From JBARRS01 sp049644345 (GTDB lineage Bacteria; Actinomycetota; Thermoleophilia; Gaiellales; Gaiellaceae), in contig JBARRS010000206.1 in assembly GCA_049644345.1 (NCBI GenBank), forward strand, positions 1 to 8,678: DNA of 8,678 bases, read 5' to 3'. The notes below the pieces were generated by a model. That model did no database searches, was not told the DNA's origin, and saw only the letters and a program-made list of their open reading frames with translations. Shown in pieces: positions 1 through 6,639 of the stretch. The first letter of the stretch is position 1; each line of letters starts with the position of its first letter. Both the position numbers and the translations under genes were made by a program.

Positions 1-1313
1 GCGTTCGACAGCAGGTTGAACACGACCTGACGCAGCTTCCTCTCGTCGGCTCGGATCACGATTCGCTCGGGCTTGACGGTCAACCCGAGCGTGATCCCGT
101 CCCGCGTCGCTCGCTCCCCGTGCATGGTCAAACCGCTCTGAAGGGCATCCGGCACGGAGACGTCGGCAAGCTCCAGCTCCATCCGCCCCGCCTCGACTTT
201 TGCCAGGTCGAGGATGTCGTTGATCAGGGACAGCAGATGCCGGCCGGCGTCGAGAACGTCGTTCACGTACCCGAGCTGCTGCTCGTTCAGCTCCCCGAAC
301 ATCTGCTCGTTCAGGACCTCGGAGAACCCGATGATCGCGTTCAGCGGCGTTCGGAGCTCGTGCGACATGTTGGCCAGAAACTCCGACTTGTGCCTGCTGA
401 CGGTCTCGAGCTGCTCGTACAGCCGTCCGAGCTCGTCGTTCATCCGGTTGAGGTTCGTCGCGAGCGCGCCGAGCTCGTCGCGGTTCGGCACCTCGACGTG
501 CTTCGAGAAATCGCCGGAGGCGATCTCCGCGAGGCGCGCTTCCGTCCGCTGGATCGGACCGATCAGCGACCACGACAGGACGAAGCCGAGGAGGAGCGCC
601 AGGACGATCGACCCCGTCGCGACGCCGACGAAGAGATTCCGTGAGCCCGAGTATGAGCTCTTGTTCTGGGCGATCAGTGAGCTTGCCTTGTCGCGCGTCG
701 CGTTCGCGAGGCTCTGGGCGCTGACCTCGAGATCGATCGCCAGACTTTCGGCGCGCGCGTGTAGCACCAGAGACGGCCGCTCAGATTTGGTGATCTTCGC
801 GATGACCGCCTGGAGCCGGCTGTAGTCCGTCCGGATCCGGCTGAACGTCGCGGCCTCGTCGCCGGTCGGGCGGAATCGGAGCTGTGTAGCCGTGCCGAGC
901 AGCGCCAGCGCAGATCCAACGGTTCGGTCGATCGACCGCAAGCACGCCGGCGCCGGTCTTAGCGCCGCTCGGCCCCCATTCAGCCATTTCTCGGCGTCCG
1001 CGCCCCCCGCGCACAGGGCGAGCAGCGCGCGAAGTTGCGTCGCCTGTGTGTCGAGCTCCTGGTAGCCGGCAGCGCGTGCCTGCAGCGCTCCGAGCCGCTC
1101 CGCGCGGGAATTCGACTGGCCCAAGACACGCAGGCCGAGGAGTGCGACAAGAACGAGGAGCGTGGCGATGCCGAGGAAGGCGACGAGCAGTTTCGTTCGT
1201 ACCTTCGCCGGCAGGCGGCCCACGGCTCGAACGAGTCGATTGTCGGCCCCGCCCAGAAGCAGCCGCGGCTTCGGGGGTGCTGCGGCTCCCTCTTGCACTG
1301 CCTGGGCCTGCAT
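1..1313 (-). CDS. Membrane sensor histidine kinase with HAMP and HisKA domains, 3' end cut off by window edge
   Basis: Sensor kinase of a two-component system, anchored in the cytoplasmic membrane; 437 codons are visible. Seen in order: a short cytoplasmic N-terminus, membrane segment 1 (about residues 41-64), an extracytoplasmic region of about 160 residues with two cysteines (C101, C124), membrane segment 2 (about 227-249), a HAMP linker (about 250-302), and a HisKA domain whose phospho-acceptor is H318 in NMSHELRTPLNAIIGFSEVL. The frame leaves the window at FNLLSNA, the start of the ATP-binding N box, so the G1, F and G2 boxes and any receiver domain lie outside. The HisKA sequence resembles that of hybrid or BarA-like kinases. 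The ATG at 1313 lies 7 bases after the stop of the SnoaL-like lipoprotein gene, with no strong ribosome site, so co-transcription and coupling are likely. The sensed signal cannot be read from the sequence. Kinase identity is nearly certain; the exact start is less so. Confidence 0.93.
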   Translation of the reverse strand, partial: MQAQAVQEGAAAPPKPRLLLGGADNRLVRAVGRLPAKVRTKLLVAFLGIATLLVLVALLGLRVLGQSNSRAERLGALQARAAGYQELDTQATQLRALLALCAGGADAEKWLNGGRAALRPAPACLRSIDRTVGSALALLGTATQLRFRPTGDEAATFSRIRTDYSRLQAVIAKITKSERPSLVLHARAESLAIDLEVSAQSLANATRDKASSLIAQNKSSYSGSRNLFVGVATGSIVLALLLGFVLSWSLIGPIQRTEARLAEIASGDFSKHVEVPNRDELGALATNLNRMNDELGRLYEQLETVSRHKSEFLANMSHELRTPLNAIIGFSEVLNEQMFGELNEQQLGYVNDVLDAGRHLLSLINDILDLAKVEAGRMELELADVSVPDALQSGLTMHGERATRDGITLGLTVKPERIVIRADERKLRQVVFNLLSN

Positions 1314-1320
1314 CGAAGCG

Positions 1321-1824
1321 TTAGGGACTCAAGGTCGGCGACGCGGCCGTCAAGCTCGTGATCAGCCACCTTCCGTTGATCCTCCGGACGTCTTGATCGG
1401 CGCCCACGACTGCGACGACCTTCTCGGTCTTGGTGTCGACGTAGTGGCACTCGAAGTAGAGCGTCCCGGTGTCGCCGTTGACGCTCGTCCGGATCTTGTA
1501 GGCGGGCGTGTCGGAGACCCAGTGGTTCTGAGGCTGGAACGGGCCGGCCTTGCCGATGGCCTCCCGAATCGCCGCCTTGCCGGTTACGGTCTTCCCGCCA
1601 AAGGTGAAGGTGGCTTTGGGCGCCCAGAGCGTCATCATCAGATCGAGGTCGTGGGTCGATGCCGCCTTGTGCCACGTCCTCTCGATCTGGTCGATTGCGT
1701 ACATGTCTGCCTGCTTCTGGAGAGCCTTCTGCGAAGCGGAGCTCGTGCTCGAGCCGCAAGCGGACACGGCCAATGCCATGCCGGCCATCAGCATCACGCT
1801 CAGGCTCCTGCATGTCTGCCGCAT
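1321..1824 (-). CDS. Putative lipoprotein with a SnoaL/NTF2-like domain
   Basis: A 167-residue protein with a lipoprotein signal: a short basic start, a hydrophobic stretch and the lipobox VSAC with the acylated cysteine at C23. The mature part (about residues 36-165) has the cone-shaped SnoaL/NTF2 pattern: an N-terminal helix pair (IERTWHKAASTHDLDLMMTLWAP), a FTFGGKTVTGKAAIREAI segment, then alternating strands ending in INGRWLITSLT. This fold serves as ring-opening cyclase, dehydratase or simple ligand-binding domain. The catalytic residues of a given subfamily cannot be assigned here, so a binding role is as likely as enzyme activity. The start is supported by purine-rich sequence (AGGAAAGG, GGGCGGG) just upstream. 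Its stop is 7 bases before a membrane histidine kinase. I infer that it may be an outer-leaflet partner or ligand binder for that kinase; nothing in the sequence proves it. Confidence 0.85.
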   Translation of the reverse strand: MRQTCRSLSVMLMAGMALAVSACGSSTSSASQKALQKQADMYAIDQIERTWHKAASTHDLDLMMTLWAPKATFTFGGKTVTGKAAIREAIGKAGPFQPQNHWVSDTPAYKIRTSVNGDTGTLYFECHYVDTKTEKVVAVVGADQDVRRINGRWLITSLTAASPTLSP

Positions 1825-1933
1825 GTGTCCCGCCCTTTCCTGCCCGATCGCGCACCGCTCGGCGGTGCTTGGTCGTTATGTTCACCCATTCGAGCGTGCT
1901 CGTCTAGAGCGTCACGCCCGCCTCGCCGACCGG
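1825..1933. other. Intergenic region between the DUF6510-like gene and the SnoaL-like lipoprotein gene
   Basis: 109 bases separate the redox operon from the lipoprotein-kinase pair and should hold the end of one transcript and the promoter of the next. A perfect hairpin (listed separately) lies close to the lipoprotein start. On the minus strand a CATAAC hexamer (a -10-like match) occurs upstream of the hairpin, around 1875-1880, but no convincing -35 partner sits at 16-18 bases. No open frame is supported here. Confidence 0.5.
1852..1868. repeat. Perfect 7-bp inverted repeat with 3-base loop
   Basis: GCACCGC (1852-1858) and GCGGTGC (1862-1868) are exact reverse complements around a 3-base loop. 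In the minus-strand transcript the hairpin would lie about 28 bases ahead of the lipoprotein ATG. It is not followed by a U run on that strand, so it is not a classical intrinsic terminator for the redox operon. A U-rich stretch does follow it in the plus direction, but no plus-strand gene is present. It may be a 5'-leader structure, a weak terminator or a protein site. Confidence 0.5.
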
Positions 1934-2200
1934 CTAGATCGGCTCGCGAGCGGGAGGCTCGAGCGTGGCGAGCCCGGTCAGGTCGACGCAGTTGATGCCG
2001 CGCACGTCGGCGAGCACCATCAGCACGTTGCCGCAGCTCCGGCAGCGGGCGACAGCGCCGGGCCCACGCAAATAGACCTCGAACTCGGCCACCTGTCGGA
2101 TCGTTCCGCAGGCTGCGCAGACGCCTCGAGTAGTAGTCATCTCGGCGCCGAACACTTCGAGCAGCAAGCCGCCGATCGCGTTTCCGTCGAGCGCTTCCAT
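1934..2200 (-). CDS. DUF6510-like small protein with two CxxC pairs
   Basis: An 88-residue protein with C28-x2-C31 and C53-x2-C56, a spacing typical of a zinc-ribbon or other metal-binding knuckle. No signal peptide or membrane segment is seen, so it should be cytoplasmic. I match it from memory to the DUF6510 family, found in actinobacteria beside sulfite-oxidase-like and ferredoxin-reductase genes; the function of that family is not established. The start at 2200 is chosen because it overlaps the reductase stop by one base (TGATG) and has a strong GGGAGGG five bases upstream. A longer reading to 2341 would be translated inside the reductase in another frame and is rejected. It may carry electrons or metal for its two neighbours (inference), or be structural or regulatory. 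Confidence 0.85.
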   Translation of the reverse strand: MEALDGNAIGGLLLEVFGAEMTTTRGVCAACGTIRQVAEFEVYLRGPGAVARCRSCGNVLMVLADVRGINCVDLTGLATLEPPAREPI

Positions 2201-2943
2201 CACCGCCCTCCCGTCGCTCCGAACCGCTCCGTCTTCACCCGCGCCGGCGGGTAGCCGAGCTCGACGAGGCCGCTGGCGACTGTCTCGACGAAGCTCGTGG
2301 GTCCGCAGACGAAGGCGAGCGGGGCCTGTACGGCCGGCCAAACGGTCTCACCAAGCAGCGTCGCGTCCACCCGGCGTGAGTAACCCGTCCAGTCGGCGGG
2401 CTGCTCCCGTGTCAGGGTGTGGACCACCTCGACGCCGTCGGCGGGTTCGTCTAGCTCGGCGCGGTAGATCACGTCGTCCAGCGACCGCGACGAGTACAAC
2501 AAGCGAACAGGGACGTCGCTCCCGCTCCGGTGCCGGTGCCGGAGAATCGCCCTCAGCGGGACGATCCCGGAGCCTCCCGCGACGAGCACCAACGGTCCGC
2601 CGTCCTCGGTGTCCCAGACGAAGTAGCCGCCGACCGGCCCTCGCAGCTCGAGCGCGTCGCCCGGCCTCAGCTCCTCCGTGAGGTAGGGCGAGACCTCGCC
2701 GTCGTCCAGCCGCTCTACCGTGATCGCGACCGGCTCGCCGGGCGCGGAGGCGATCGAGTACTCGCGCTCGGCACGGTACCCGTCCTCGGCGGTCAGCCGG
2801 ACGTCGAGGTGCTGGCCGGCCCGGTGGTCCGGCCAGTCCGGCACGTCGAACACGATCGTGCGCACGCGAGGTGTCTCGCCGACGACCTCGTCGACGGTGG
2901 CGACCTGCCAGGTCAGTCGCCCGCGTACCGCTGCTCGCGCCAC
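2200..2943 (-). CDS. FAD/NAD(P)-binding oxidoreductase, ferredoxin-reductase type
   Basis: A 247-residue flavoprotein reductase of the ferredoxin-NADP+ reductase superfamily. The N-terminal beta-barrel binds the flavin, shown by R60-E-Y62-S63 (the RxYS motif) followed by IASAP and by the RPGDALELRGPVGGYF stretch. The C-terminal Rossmann part binds NAD(P)H, shown by GGSGIVPL at 123-130 and by CGP at 213-215, with C213 near the hydride-transfer site. It ends at KTERFG plus a few residues, so the 2Fe-2S domain found in many phenol or vanillate reductases is absent and electrons must leave to a separate partner. The start is GTG at 2943, 31 bases inside the upstream gene. Its ribosome site is weak, as expected for coupled translation. 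Together with the upstream molybdenum protein and the downstream CxxC protein it suggests a cytosolic NAD(P)H-linked redox chain (inference). Confidence 0.93.
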   Translation of the reverse strand: MARAAVRGRLTWQVATVDEVVGETPRVRTIVFDVPDWPDHRAGQHLDVRLTAEDGYRAEREYSIASAPGEPVAITVERLDDGEVSPYLTEELRPGDALELRGPVGGYFVWDTEDGGPLVLVAGGSGIVPLRAILRHRHRSGSDVPVRLLYSSRSLDDVIYRAELDEPADGVEVVHTLTREQPADWTGYSRRVDATLLGETVWPAVQAPLAFVCGPTSFVETVASGLVELGYPPARVKTERFGATGGR

Positions 2944-3518
2944 GGATCACCGTAGAGGTGGTAGCCGTAGGTCTCCCAGAAGCCGGGCTCGTTCTCGTCC
3001 CGCAGCTCGAGCCCGCGGACCCACTTGGCGCTCTTCCAGAAGTAGAGGTGCGGGACGAGCAGCCGCGCGGGACCGCCGTGCTCCGGATCGAGCGGCTCGC
3101 CGTCGTAGCCGAACGCGACCCAGGCTTTGCCTCCGGTCACGTCCTCGATCGGGAGGTTGGTCGTGTAGCCGCCGTCGCAGAAGGCGAGTACGTAGGGAGC
3201 GTCGTGCTCGACCTTGTCGAGCAGGGTGTCGACCGAGACGCCCTCCCAAGTTGTGTCCAGCTTCGACCAGCGGGTGACGCAATGCACGTCGACCGTGACC
3301 GTCTCGCTCGGCAAGGCGCGAAACTCTTCCCAGCTCCAGCTCGTTCGCTCGTCGCCGTTGACGATCGAGAACGTCCACTCCTCGAGAGGCGTGTGCGGCG
3401 TCGGGCCGGCCGAGAGGACAGGGAAGTCGTCGGTCACGTGCTGGCCGGGCGGGATGCGACTCGGATCGGCGTCCGACTCACGCCGGCGGCCCCGGAAGCC
3501 GCGGGAGACGAAGTTCAT
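2913..3518 (-). CDS. Sulfite-oxidase-like molybdopterin oxidoreductase, cytoplasmic
   Basis: A 201-residue protein with the sulfite oxidase / YedY-type molybdopterin-binding fold. C80 in VDVHCVTRWSKLD is the expected molybdenum ligand. Other family marks are TTWEGVSVDTLL, the FCDGGYTTNLPIEDV stretch and the GGPARLLVPHLYFWKSAKWVRGLEL block near the end. At about 200 residues it is just the catalytic domain, with no dimerisation or heme domain. No Tat or Sec signal precedes it, so unlike MsrP or SorA it should stay in the cytoplasm. The ATG at 3518 is preferred over an in-frame GTG at 3527, because GGAGA lies 9 bases from the ATG but directly abuts the GTG. N-terminal FVSRGFRGRRR also fits my memory of how homologs begin. 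It is the first gene of a three-gene operon with a reductase and a CxxC protein. The substrate is unknown; sulfite or an S/N-oxide are possibilities. Confidence 0.93.
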   Translation of the reverse strand: MNFVSRGFRGRRRESDADPSRIPPGQHVTDDFPVLSAGPTPHTPLEEWTFSIVNGDERTSWSWEEFRALPSETVTVDVHCVTRWSKLDTTWEGVSVDTLLDKVEHDAPYVLAFCDGGYTTNLPIEDVTGGKAWVAFGYDGEPLDPEHGGPARLLVPHLYFWKSAKWVRGLELRDENEPGFWETYGYHLYGDPWREQRYAGD

Positions 3519-3527
3519 ACGAATCAC

Positions 3528-3532
3528 TCTCC
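3528..3532 (-). promoter_or_regulatory. Ribosome binding site deciding the start of the sulfite-oxidase-like gene
   Basis: The minus strand reads GGAGA here. It is 9 bases from the ATG at 3518 and zero bases from the alternative GTG at 3527, so only the ATG is well placed for initiation. Confidence 0.6.
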
Positions 3533-3541
3533 AGTGATGAC

Positions 3542-3562
3542 GAACTGTGAGTTTCGCAGTTC
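3542..3562. promoter_or_regulatory. Palindrome upstream of the redox operon, candidate operator
   Basis: GAACTG (3542-3547) and CAGTTC (3557-3562) are exact inverted arms around 9 bases, and an inner G/C pair adds to the symmetry. A further AACT-GTG-AGTT inverted repeat is nested inside it at 3543-3553. The element lies in the 76-base gap between the Kelch lipoprotein stop and the sulfite-oxidase-like start, about 24 bases ahead of the ATG. No U run follows on the minus strand, so a repressor site or leader hairpin is more likely than a terminator. Which protein binds it cannot be said. Confidence 0.4.
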
Positions 3563-3594
3563 CTAGCGCCGACCTCGCAAGATAGCCCTTGGAT

Positions 3595-5211
3595 CTACGG
3601 CGTTGTCGGGTTGAAGACCGCTCCGTCGGCGAAGGGCTTGCCCGGCCCCGACGGCGAGCCGCCCCAGACGATGATCGCGCGCCCGGTCCATACCGCGGTG
3701 GGATCGAGGCGTCCCAGCAGGGGCGCCTGGGGGAGCGGCGACCAGCGGTTGGCCTTCGGGTCGTAAGCGAGCCCGTGGGGTGGGATCACGAGCGAGCCGG
3801 CGCGGCCCGTTCCTCCGCCCCACACCAGCAACCGCTTCCCGGTCCAGACGGCTGCGGCGCTGAAGCGGCCGGACTCCATGGGCGGAAGTTGCCGCCAGCG
3901 GTTCGCCGTGGGGTTGTAGGCCAGCCCGACCGCGGGCAGCTGCTCCGCACCCGCCACGCCTCCGCCCGCGAGCAGCACCTCGCGTCCGTCCCAGACGGCG
4001 TTTGCGCCGTAACGAGGCGCGGGCGGCGGCGCGATCCGGCGCCACGAGTCGGCGGTCGGGTCATAGGCGGCGCCGCTGGTCGCCTTGCCCTCGAAGCCCC
4101 GCCCGCCGAAGATGACCAGCTCCCGGCCGGTCCACGCTCCTACCGGGGACTGCTGGCCGGCGACGGGGGAGGGAGCCAACCTGCGCCAGGTATTCGTGGC
4201 CGGGCTGTAGGCAGCGCCGTCCGAGAAGGCGTCCCCGCAGCAGCCGCCGCCCCAGCCGATCATCTCGCGACCGGTCCAGACGACGATCCCTCCCGCGCGA
4301 CCTGTCGGCGACCGGGGTCGCCGGCGCCAGTGGTTGGTCAGCGGGTTGAAGGCTTCGTTGACCGTTGGTCCCCAGACCAGCATCTCCTTCCCCGTCCAGA
4401 CGGCCCTGTAGTGACCCTGATAGGAGCCCGGGAGCCCAAGGGGTGGCGCCAGGCGGCGCCACGTGTTGGCGCCGGGGTTGTAGGCGGCGGCGACGTTCAC
4501 GAACCTGAGGGTTCCGTTCGACGAGCGGCTGGTCGCGCGACCGAAGACGATCATCTCCCTGCCGGTCCACACACTCGTGAGCTCGCCGGCGGCCAACGCG
4601 ATCGGCGCGGCGGGCAGAAGGCGCCACGTTCCCGCCACCTGCGCGCCGAACGGCGAGAGGCCCTCGTAGTCGCTCCGGCCAACCGGATGGGCGAGGACGA
4701 TCCCCTCGCTGGAGAAGACGTTCACGGGTGCACCGTCGAGCTGGAAGCGGACCTTCTTTACGGTCGGGAACTGGGTGAGGGTGTAGACGACCTGGCCGAG
4801 ACGCACCTGCATCGAGAGCGAGCCGCCGCCAGACTGGTACTCAGAGGTGAGGTCGGCGATCGCGACGCCGTTCTTGATCGAGATCCCGAGCAGTCGCGTC
4901 CCTGCCGGAACTGCGGTGGTGATGCCCGAAGAGCGCTCGGCTCGGGTCGGGCCGGCCAGCAGCGCCTCGAGCGCAGAGGTCGCGACGCGCCGCGTCGTAG
5001 CGTGCGTCCGCAGCTCGGGGGCCAGCCGCCCGCCGCGCGCGAACCAGACCTCGAACGAGGTCGACGCGGGCAGCGCCCCGCTTCCGGCCGCGGTGGTTTG
5101 CTGCGGCGGCGGCCCCAGAGACACGGCGCTTTGGGAGTCACAGCCTGCGAGGACGACGCCGAGCGAGCCGCCTAGAACCACCAAGCATCCGAGTGCGAGG
5201 AGCTTCTTCAC
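3595..5211 (-). CDS. Lipoprotein with GerMN domain and seven-bladed Kelch-type beta-propeller (LpqB-like layout)
   Basis: A 538-residue predicted surface lipoprotein. Signal: MKK start, hydrophobic core, lipobox LAGC with C24. Residues about 50-165 look like a GerMN domain (TSALEALLAGPTR, then GVAIADLTSEY and VVYTLTQFPTVKKVRFQLDG). Residues 196-538 contain seven Kelch-type units. Their WTG[RK]E-like strands are at W215, W272, W312, W360, W407, W456 and W508, and the closing tryptophans (YNPxxNxW) are at W251, W295, W342, W390, W439 and W490. The last blade stops at FNPTT without its W, and W196 ahead of the first blade can supply the missing strand, the usual closure of a seven-bladed ring. 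No catalytic copper ligands of galactose oxidase were identified, so binding is more likely than catalysis. The GTG start overlaps the upstream stop (GTGA). GerMN plus propeller on a lipoprotein matches LpqB, the partner of MtrB, although LpqB's propeller is of another family. Confidence 0.9.
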   Translation of the reverse strand: MKKLLALGCLVVLGGSLGVVLAGCDSQSAVSLGPPPQQTTAAGSGALPASTSFEVWFARGGRLAPELRTHATTRRVATSALEALLAGPTRAERSSGITTAVPAGTRLLGISIKNGVAIADLTSEYQSGGGSLSMQVRLGQVVYTLTQFPTVKKVRFQLDGAPVNVFSSEGIVLAHPVGRSDYEGLSPFGAQVAGTWRLLPAAPIALAAGELTSVWTGREMIVFGRATSRSSNGTLRFVNVAAAYNPGANTWRRLAPPLGLPGSYQGHYRAVWTGKEMLVWGPTVNEAFNPLTNHWRRRPRSPTGRAGGIVVWTGREMIGWGGGCCGDAFSDGAAYSPATNTWRRLAPSPVAGQQSPVGAWTGRELVIFGGRGFEGKATSGAAYDPTADSWRRIAPPPAPRYGANAVWDGREVLLAGGGVAGAEQLPAVGLAYNPTANRWRQLPPMESGRFSAAAVWTGKRLLVWGGGTGRAGSLVIPPHGLAYDPKANRWSPLPQAPLLGRLDPTAVWTGRAIIVWGGSPSGPGKPFADGAVFNPTTP

Positions 5212-6593
5212 CGGACATGGCCGAGCGAGTACCGGCTGATCACGACTCCCGTTGTCGGCGACGAGCCAAGCTGGTAAAGCTTGCCGTCGGGGCCGACGCG
5301 GAGGTCAGCGAGGAGGTTGACGCCGTAGACGGTACGGCGGAGCGAGGAGCGCGACCGCGTCCCGCCGGGCCCCAGCCGCAGCACGACGTACTCCAATTTG
5401 AAGTTTCGGCCGGCGCCGGCCGTAGCGTCGAGGACGACCACCGGGTCGCCGCCGACGAGCTCAGGCGTGGTGAAGTTCTGATTGATCGCGGTTCGGCTAA
5501 CGACGCGCCACGCGCGGACGAGTCGCCCGTTCCGGTCGATCAGGGCGAAGCGCACATCGCGCGGTGGGTTGTGCCTCCCTCCCTCGCCGGCGTACGGCGC
5601 ATACGTCTCGGACAGCAGCCGCAGCCCGCCGACCACCGGCTGATAGCCCGCCCGTCGACGCTGCGCTGCCATCGAAAGCGGCCGACCTGCCGGCGTGGCG
5701 ACCGGCATCCAACCGAGGTCAGCCGCGAGCGCATAGACGGTGCCGTCGGGCCCGACGCGAAGCGCAGTGTTCTCTCCCACATAACCGGCCAGCCTGCTCC
5801 GCCAGCGCACCTTCCCGGTAGCAAGGCTCAGCTGGTACAGAAACGAGCGCGGCGGGTTGGGCACACCTCCGATGATGTAGAGGGTGCCGGCCGGGCCGAA
5901 AGCGATGTCGCTGGCGCCCCCAGCGCCGGGAGGGAACGGCAGCGGCACCGAGCGCGGAACCGCGTCGGGCCGGCCGGGGCGCCAGACGAGCAACCGTTGG
6001 TTGTATCCGTCGTCCAGCCAGATCGAGCGGTCCCGGCCGACCAGGAACGTCTCCGGGCCGGACGGCTCATCGCCGGGGCCTGACCAGCCGACCTCGGCCG
6101 GCCCGGCCCGGCCGACGACCGCCTCGGGCGCGCGCGGGCGGCCGAAGCGGTGGGTTCCAAGCCTGACGATCAGCGGCTTTTCTAGTATCCAGGCAGACTG
6201 CGGCGCACGGCCGCCCCCAGCGGGGACCGTGACCGAGCGGCCGCTCCGGGGCTCGCGTACGACTGCGTAGTAGAGGAGCTCGTGCCCACGGATCAGCCGA
6301 CCGGGCACCACTGCGCGAAACTCCGTCCCCTTCAGTTTCAGCGGCAGGCGCGCAAAACCCCGTTGCAGGTCGTTGCGCACGTAGAGCACACCCGTCGGCG
6401 ACTTGATATCCGGGGTATCCAGTCCGTACCCGATCTCCACGCGGTCGCCGGATGCGAGCAAATGGGCGACCCAAGCGTCCTGATGCATCGACAGTGGCTT
6501 GGCCGCGGGCTTGGCCGACGGGGCACCTGCCGCCACCGAAAGCATCACGCAACCGAGGACCGTCAAGCTTGCGAATACGAGGAGCTTCGTCAT
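5208..6593 (-). CDS. Secreted beta-propeller protein of unknown function
   Basis: A 461-residue exported protein. A signal-peptide-like N-terminus (basic start, hydrophobic core to about residue 22, AAGAPSA beyond it) contains a cysteine at C15, but its context (VLGC inside the core) is a poor lipobox. Residues about 48-125 form a compact region rich in predicted strands (GVLYVRND, FRAVVPGRLIRGHELLYYAVV), possibly Ig-like. From about residue 180 come propeller-type repeats with a shared GPxGTLY core: GRDRSIWLDDGYNQRLLVW, DIAFGPAGTLYIIGG, LRVGPDGTVYALA and LRVGPDGKLYQLGSS. These recall NHL or SMP-30-type propellers; no enzyme residues are recognised. Two adjacent ATGs (6596, 6593) follow AAAGGAGG. 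The second is chosen because its 7-base spacing is better than 4. Its own operator-like leader lies upstream, and its stop overlaps the next gene by 4 bases. It probably acts outside the membrane with the GerMN-Kelch lipoprotein (inference). Confidence 0.85.
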   Translation of the reverse strand: MTKLLVFASLTVLGCVMLSVAAGAPSAKPAAKPLSMHQDAWVAHLLASGDRVEIGYGLDTPDIKSPTGVLYVRNDLQRGFARLPLKLKGTEFRAVVPGRLIRGHELLYYAVVREPRSGRSVTVPAGGGRAPQSAWILEKPLIVRLGTHRFGRPRAPEAVVGRAGPAEVGWSGPGDEPSGPETFLVGRDRSIWLDDGYNQRLLVWRPGRPDAVPRSVPLPFPPGAGGASDIAFGPAGTLYIIGGVPNPPRSFLYQLSLATGKVRWRSRLAGYVGENTALRVGPDGTVYALAADLGWMPVATPAGRPLSMAAQRRRAGYQPVVGGLRLLSETYAPYAGEGGRHNPPRDVRFALIDRNGRLVRAWRVVSRTAINQNFTTPELVGGDPVVVLDATAGAGRNFKLEYVVLRLGPGGTRSRSSLRRTVYGVNLLADLRVGPDGKLYQLGSSPTTGVVISRYSLGHVR

Positions 6594-6600
6594 CATCGGG

Positions 6601-6608
6601 CCTCCTTT
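6601..6608 (-). promoter_or_regulatory. Strong ribosome binding site of the secreted beta-propeller gene
   Basis: The minus strand reads AAAGGAGG, close to a perfect match to the 16S rRNA tail, 4 bases before the ATG at 6596 and 7 before the ATG at 6593. It rules out the longer reading that begins at 6656. Confidence 0.75.
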
Positions 6609-6639
6609 ACTCTTGCCGCACCCCATCCTGCTCGCTCGG

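Noticed and set aside
980..1885. A 301-codon minus-strand frame spanning the lipoprotein gene and the start of the first kinase
   Set aside because: It runs through both real genes in a shifted frame, is very arginine-rich and lacks any domain, whereas the two embedded genes have signal, lipobox and kinase motifs.
1825..1933. Search for a third GTnAC array ahead of the SnoaL-like gene
   Set aside because: A single GTCAC (1911-1915) is present but no further unit occurs at 11-base steps, so it is treated as chance.
1900..1943. Short inverted repeat GCCGA/TCGGC around the DUF6510-like stop, considered as a terminator
   Set aside because: The stem is only 5 bp with a 9-base loop, partly inside the coding end, and no U run follows.
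1934..2341. A longer version of the DUF6510-like protein starting at 2341
   Set aside because: The extra 47 residues lie within the reductase gene in another frame and are arginine-rich. A strong ribosome site and a TGATG junction support the start at 2200.
3685..4572. Recurring GGTCCA-containing DNA segments every 120-170 bases, considered as a repeat array or CRISPR
   Set aside because: They encode the repeated V-W-T-G strand of the Kelch blades; spacing and sequence vary as in protein repeats, and there is no spacer structure.
3589..5175. A 528-codon plus-strand open frame opposite the GerMN-Kelch gene
   Set aside because: It is antisense to a gene with a clear signal, domains and repeats. 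Long antisense frames are expected in GC-rich genes, and its translation has no recognisable domain and a skewed composition.
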